Source: Thiorhodovibrio sp. (GTDB lineage: Bacteria; Pseudomonadota; Gammaproteobacteria; Chromatiales; Chromatiaceae). From it: a stretch of 6,222 nt of DNA. Location: assembly GCA_007128075.1 (NCBI GenBank), contig SKYD01000004.1, positions 1 through 6,222 on the forward strand. Reading direction: 5' to 3'. Below are positions 5,995 through 6,222 of the stretch, in pieces (within the stretch, counting starts at the first letter, position 1; the number at the start of each line of letters is the position of its first letter). A model generated the notes under the pieces. It saw only the letters and a program-made list of their open reading frames with translations, made no database searches and was not told where the DNA came from. The position numbers were made by a program, and so were the translations under genes.

Positions 5995-6222
5995 CTAGGA
6001 GCCTGTCGGGCTTAAGGTTGACACCTCGCGTTTAGCTCTCGCAAAGGCAAAAACTGATTCATGCGCTCTCAAATTTGCCGCTAATGAGGCGTTTTTCGCT
6101 GTTTTAAGGCGTATCTGTGATGAATAGGCACACCTATCCTGCCAATACATGAAGCCGCTTCAAATTGTAGGTCAAGCACACCAGTGTCCACTCACCAGAC
6201 ACAGCGTTCAGGCCACGCAACA
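5995..6222 (-). mobile_element. One end of an IS5/IS1182-like insertion sequence, continuing past the window edge
   Basis: The right end of the window encodes a transposase C-terminus on the minus strand, and the roughly 120-140 nt after its stop codon are non-coding. The likely element tip is near 5995-6013, where the minus strand reads AGCCCGACAGGCTCC followed by TAG. From memory this resembles the terminal inverted repeat of such elements, and CTAG at 5995-5998 could be the target or duplicated site. The other end and its inverted repeat lie outside, so the boundary is an estimate and completeness is unknown. The transposase points toward the chromosomal genes described here. Confidence 0.65.
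6134..6222 (-). CDS. Transposase C-terminal fragment (DDE type, IS5/IS1182-like), cut by the window edge
   Basis: Reading on the minus strand from 6220, 28 codons precede a TAG stop at 6136-6134. They encode LRGLNAVSGEW, then TLVCLTYNLKRLHVLAG. A Gly-x-W-x-L motif followed by YNLKRL is typical of the extreme C-terminus of DDE transposases in the IS5/IS1182 group, just after the domain holding the last catalytic Glu. The catalytic residues and N-terminus lie beyond the window, so I cannot tell whether the gene is intact. The family assignment between IS5 and IS1182 groups is tentative. Confidence 0.8.
   Translation of the reverse strand, partial: LRGLNAVSGEWTLVCLTYNLKRLHVLAG

Noticed and set aside
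5806..6015. Plus-strand open frame of 69 codons with several cysteines after yrfG
   Set aside because: It runs across the likely IS border, has no ribosome binding site that I can see and resembles no family. It is probably a chance frame.
1..6222. CRISPR array, tRNA or rRNA genes, retron or toxin-antitoxin pair
   Set aside because: I saw no regularly spaced repeats, cloverleaf-like sequence, rRNA segments or paired small genes of those kinds. The window is explained mainly by core genes and one IS end.

Overview
The window looks like chromosomal DNA from a gammaproteobacterium of moderately high GC content. The main evidence is the contiguous cluster rpmH-rnpA-yidD-yidC-mnmE, whose proteins carry gammaproteobacterial-style motifs, and a YrfG-type HAD nucleotidase. 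At the left edge is the first part of an ATP sulfurylase of the Sat type. Sat is common in sulfur-metabolising gammaproteobacteria but is also used for sulfate assimilation, so a sulfur oxidiser (for example Chromatiales-like) is only a possibility.

Layout. Positions 1-68 (minus) hold the N-terminus of sat. An AT-rich divergent intergenic region (69-229) follows, with a near-perfect palindrome close to the sat start and a sigma70-like promoter pointing right. This promoter drives a small predicted exported four-cysteine protein of unknown function (230-517) and, 24 nt further on, plsY (542-1147), the membrane acyl-phosphate:glycerol-3-phosphate acyltransferase. plsY meets mnmE tail to tail with only 2 nt between the stop codons.

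From 4923 down to 1150 the minus strand carries one compact operon: rpmH (ribosomal protein L34, 4789-4923), rnpA (RNase P protein, 4396-4764), yidD (4172-4408), yidC (membrane insertase, 2500-4179) and mnmE (tRNA wobble-uridine modification GTPase, 1150-2496). Neighbouring genes overlap or lie 3-24 nt apart. A good sigma70 promoter (TTGACC, 17 nt, TAAAAT) lies just upstream of rpmH. The products join ribosome assembly, tRNA maturation and modification, and membrane protein insertion. The most distinctive detail is that mnmE appears to start at CTG, with a well-placed Shine-Dalgarno sequence inside the end of yidC.

Divergent from rpmH is a HAD-family GMP/IMP nucleotidase gene (yrfG-like, 5094-5795) with its own extended -10 promoter candidate. 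There is no dnaA and no recognisable DnaA box beside rpmH, so this is not the classical oriC arrangement. The right end is accessory DNA: about 200 nt that I cannot assign (5796-5994), then one end of an insertion sequence (about 5995 to the window edge) with the last 28 codons of an IS5/IS1182-like DDE transposase on the minus strand.

Overall this is mainly a conserved housekeeping region. I found no convincing new multi-gene system. The points worth a second look are the CTG start of mnmE, the small cysteine-bearing exported protein, the palindrome at the sat promoter, and the IS-bounded orphan segment.
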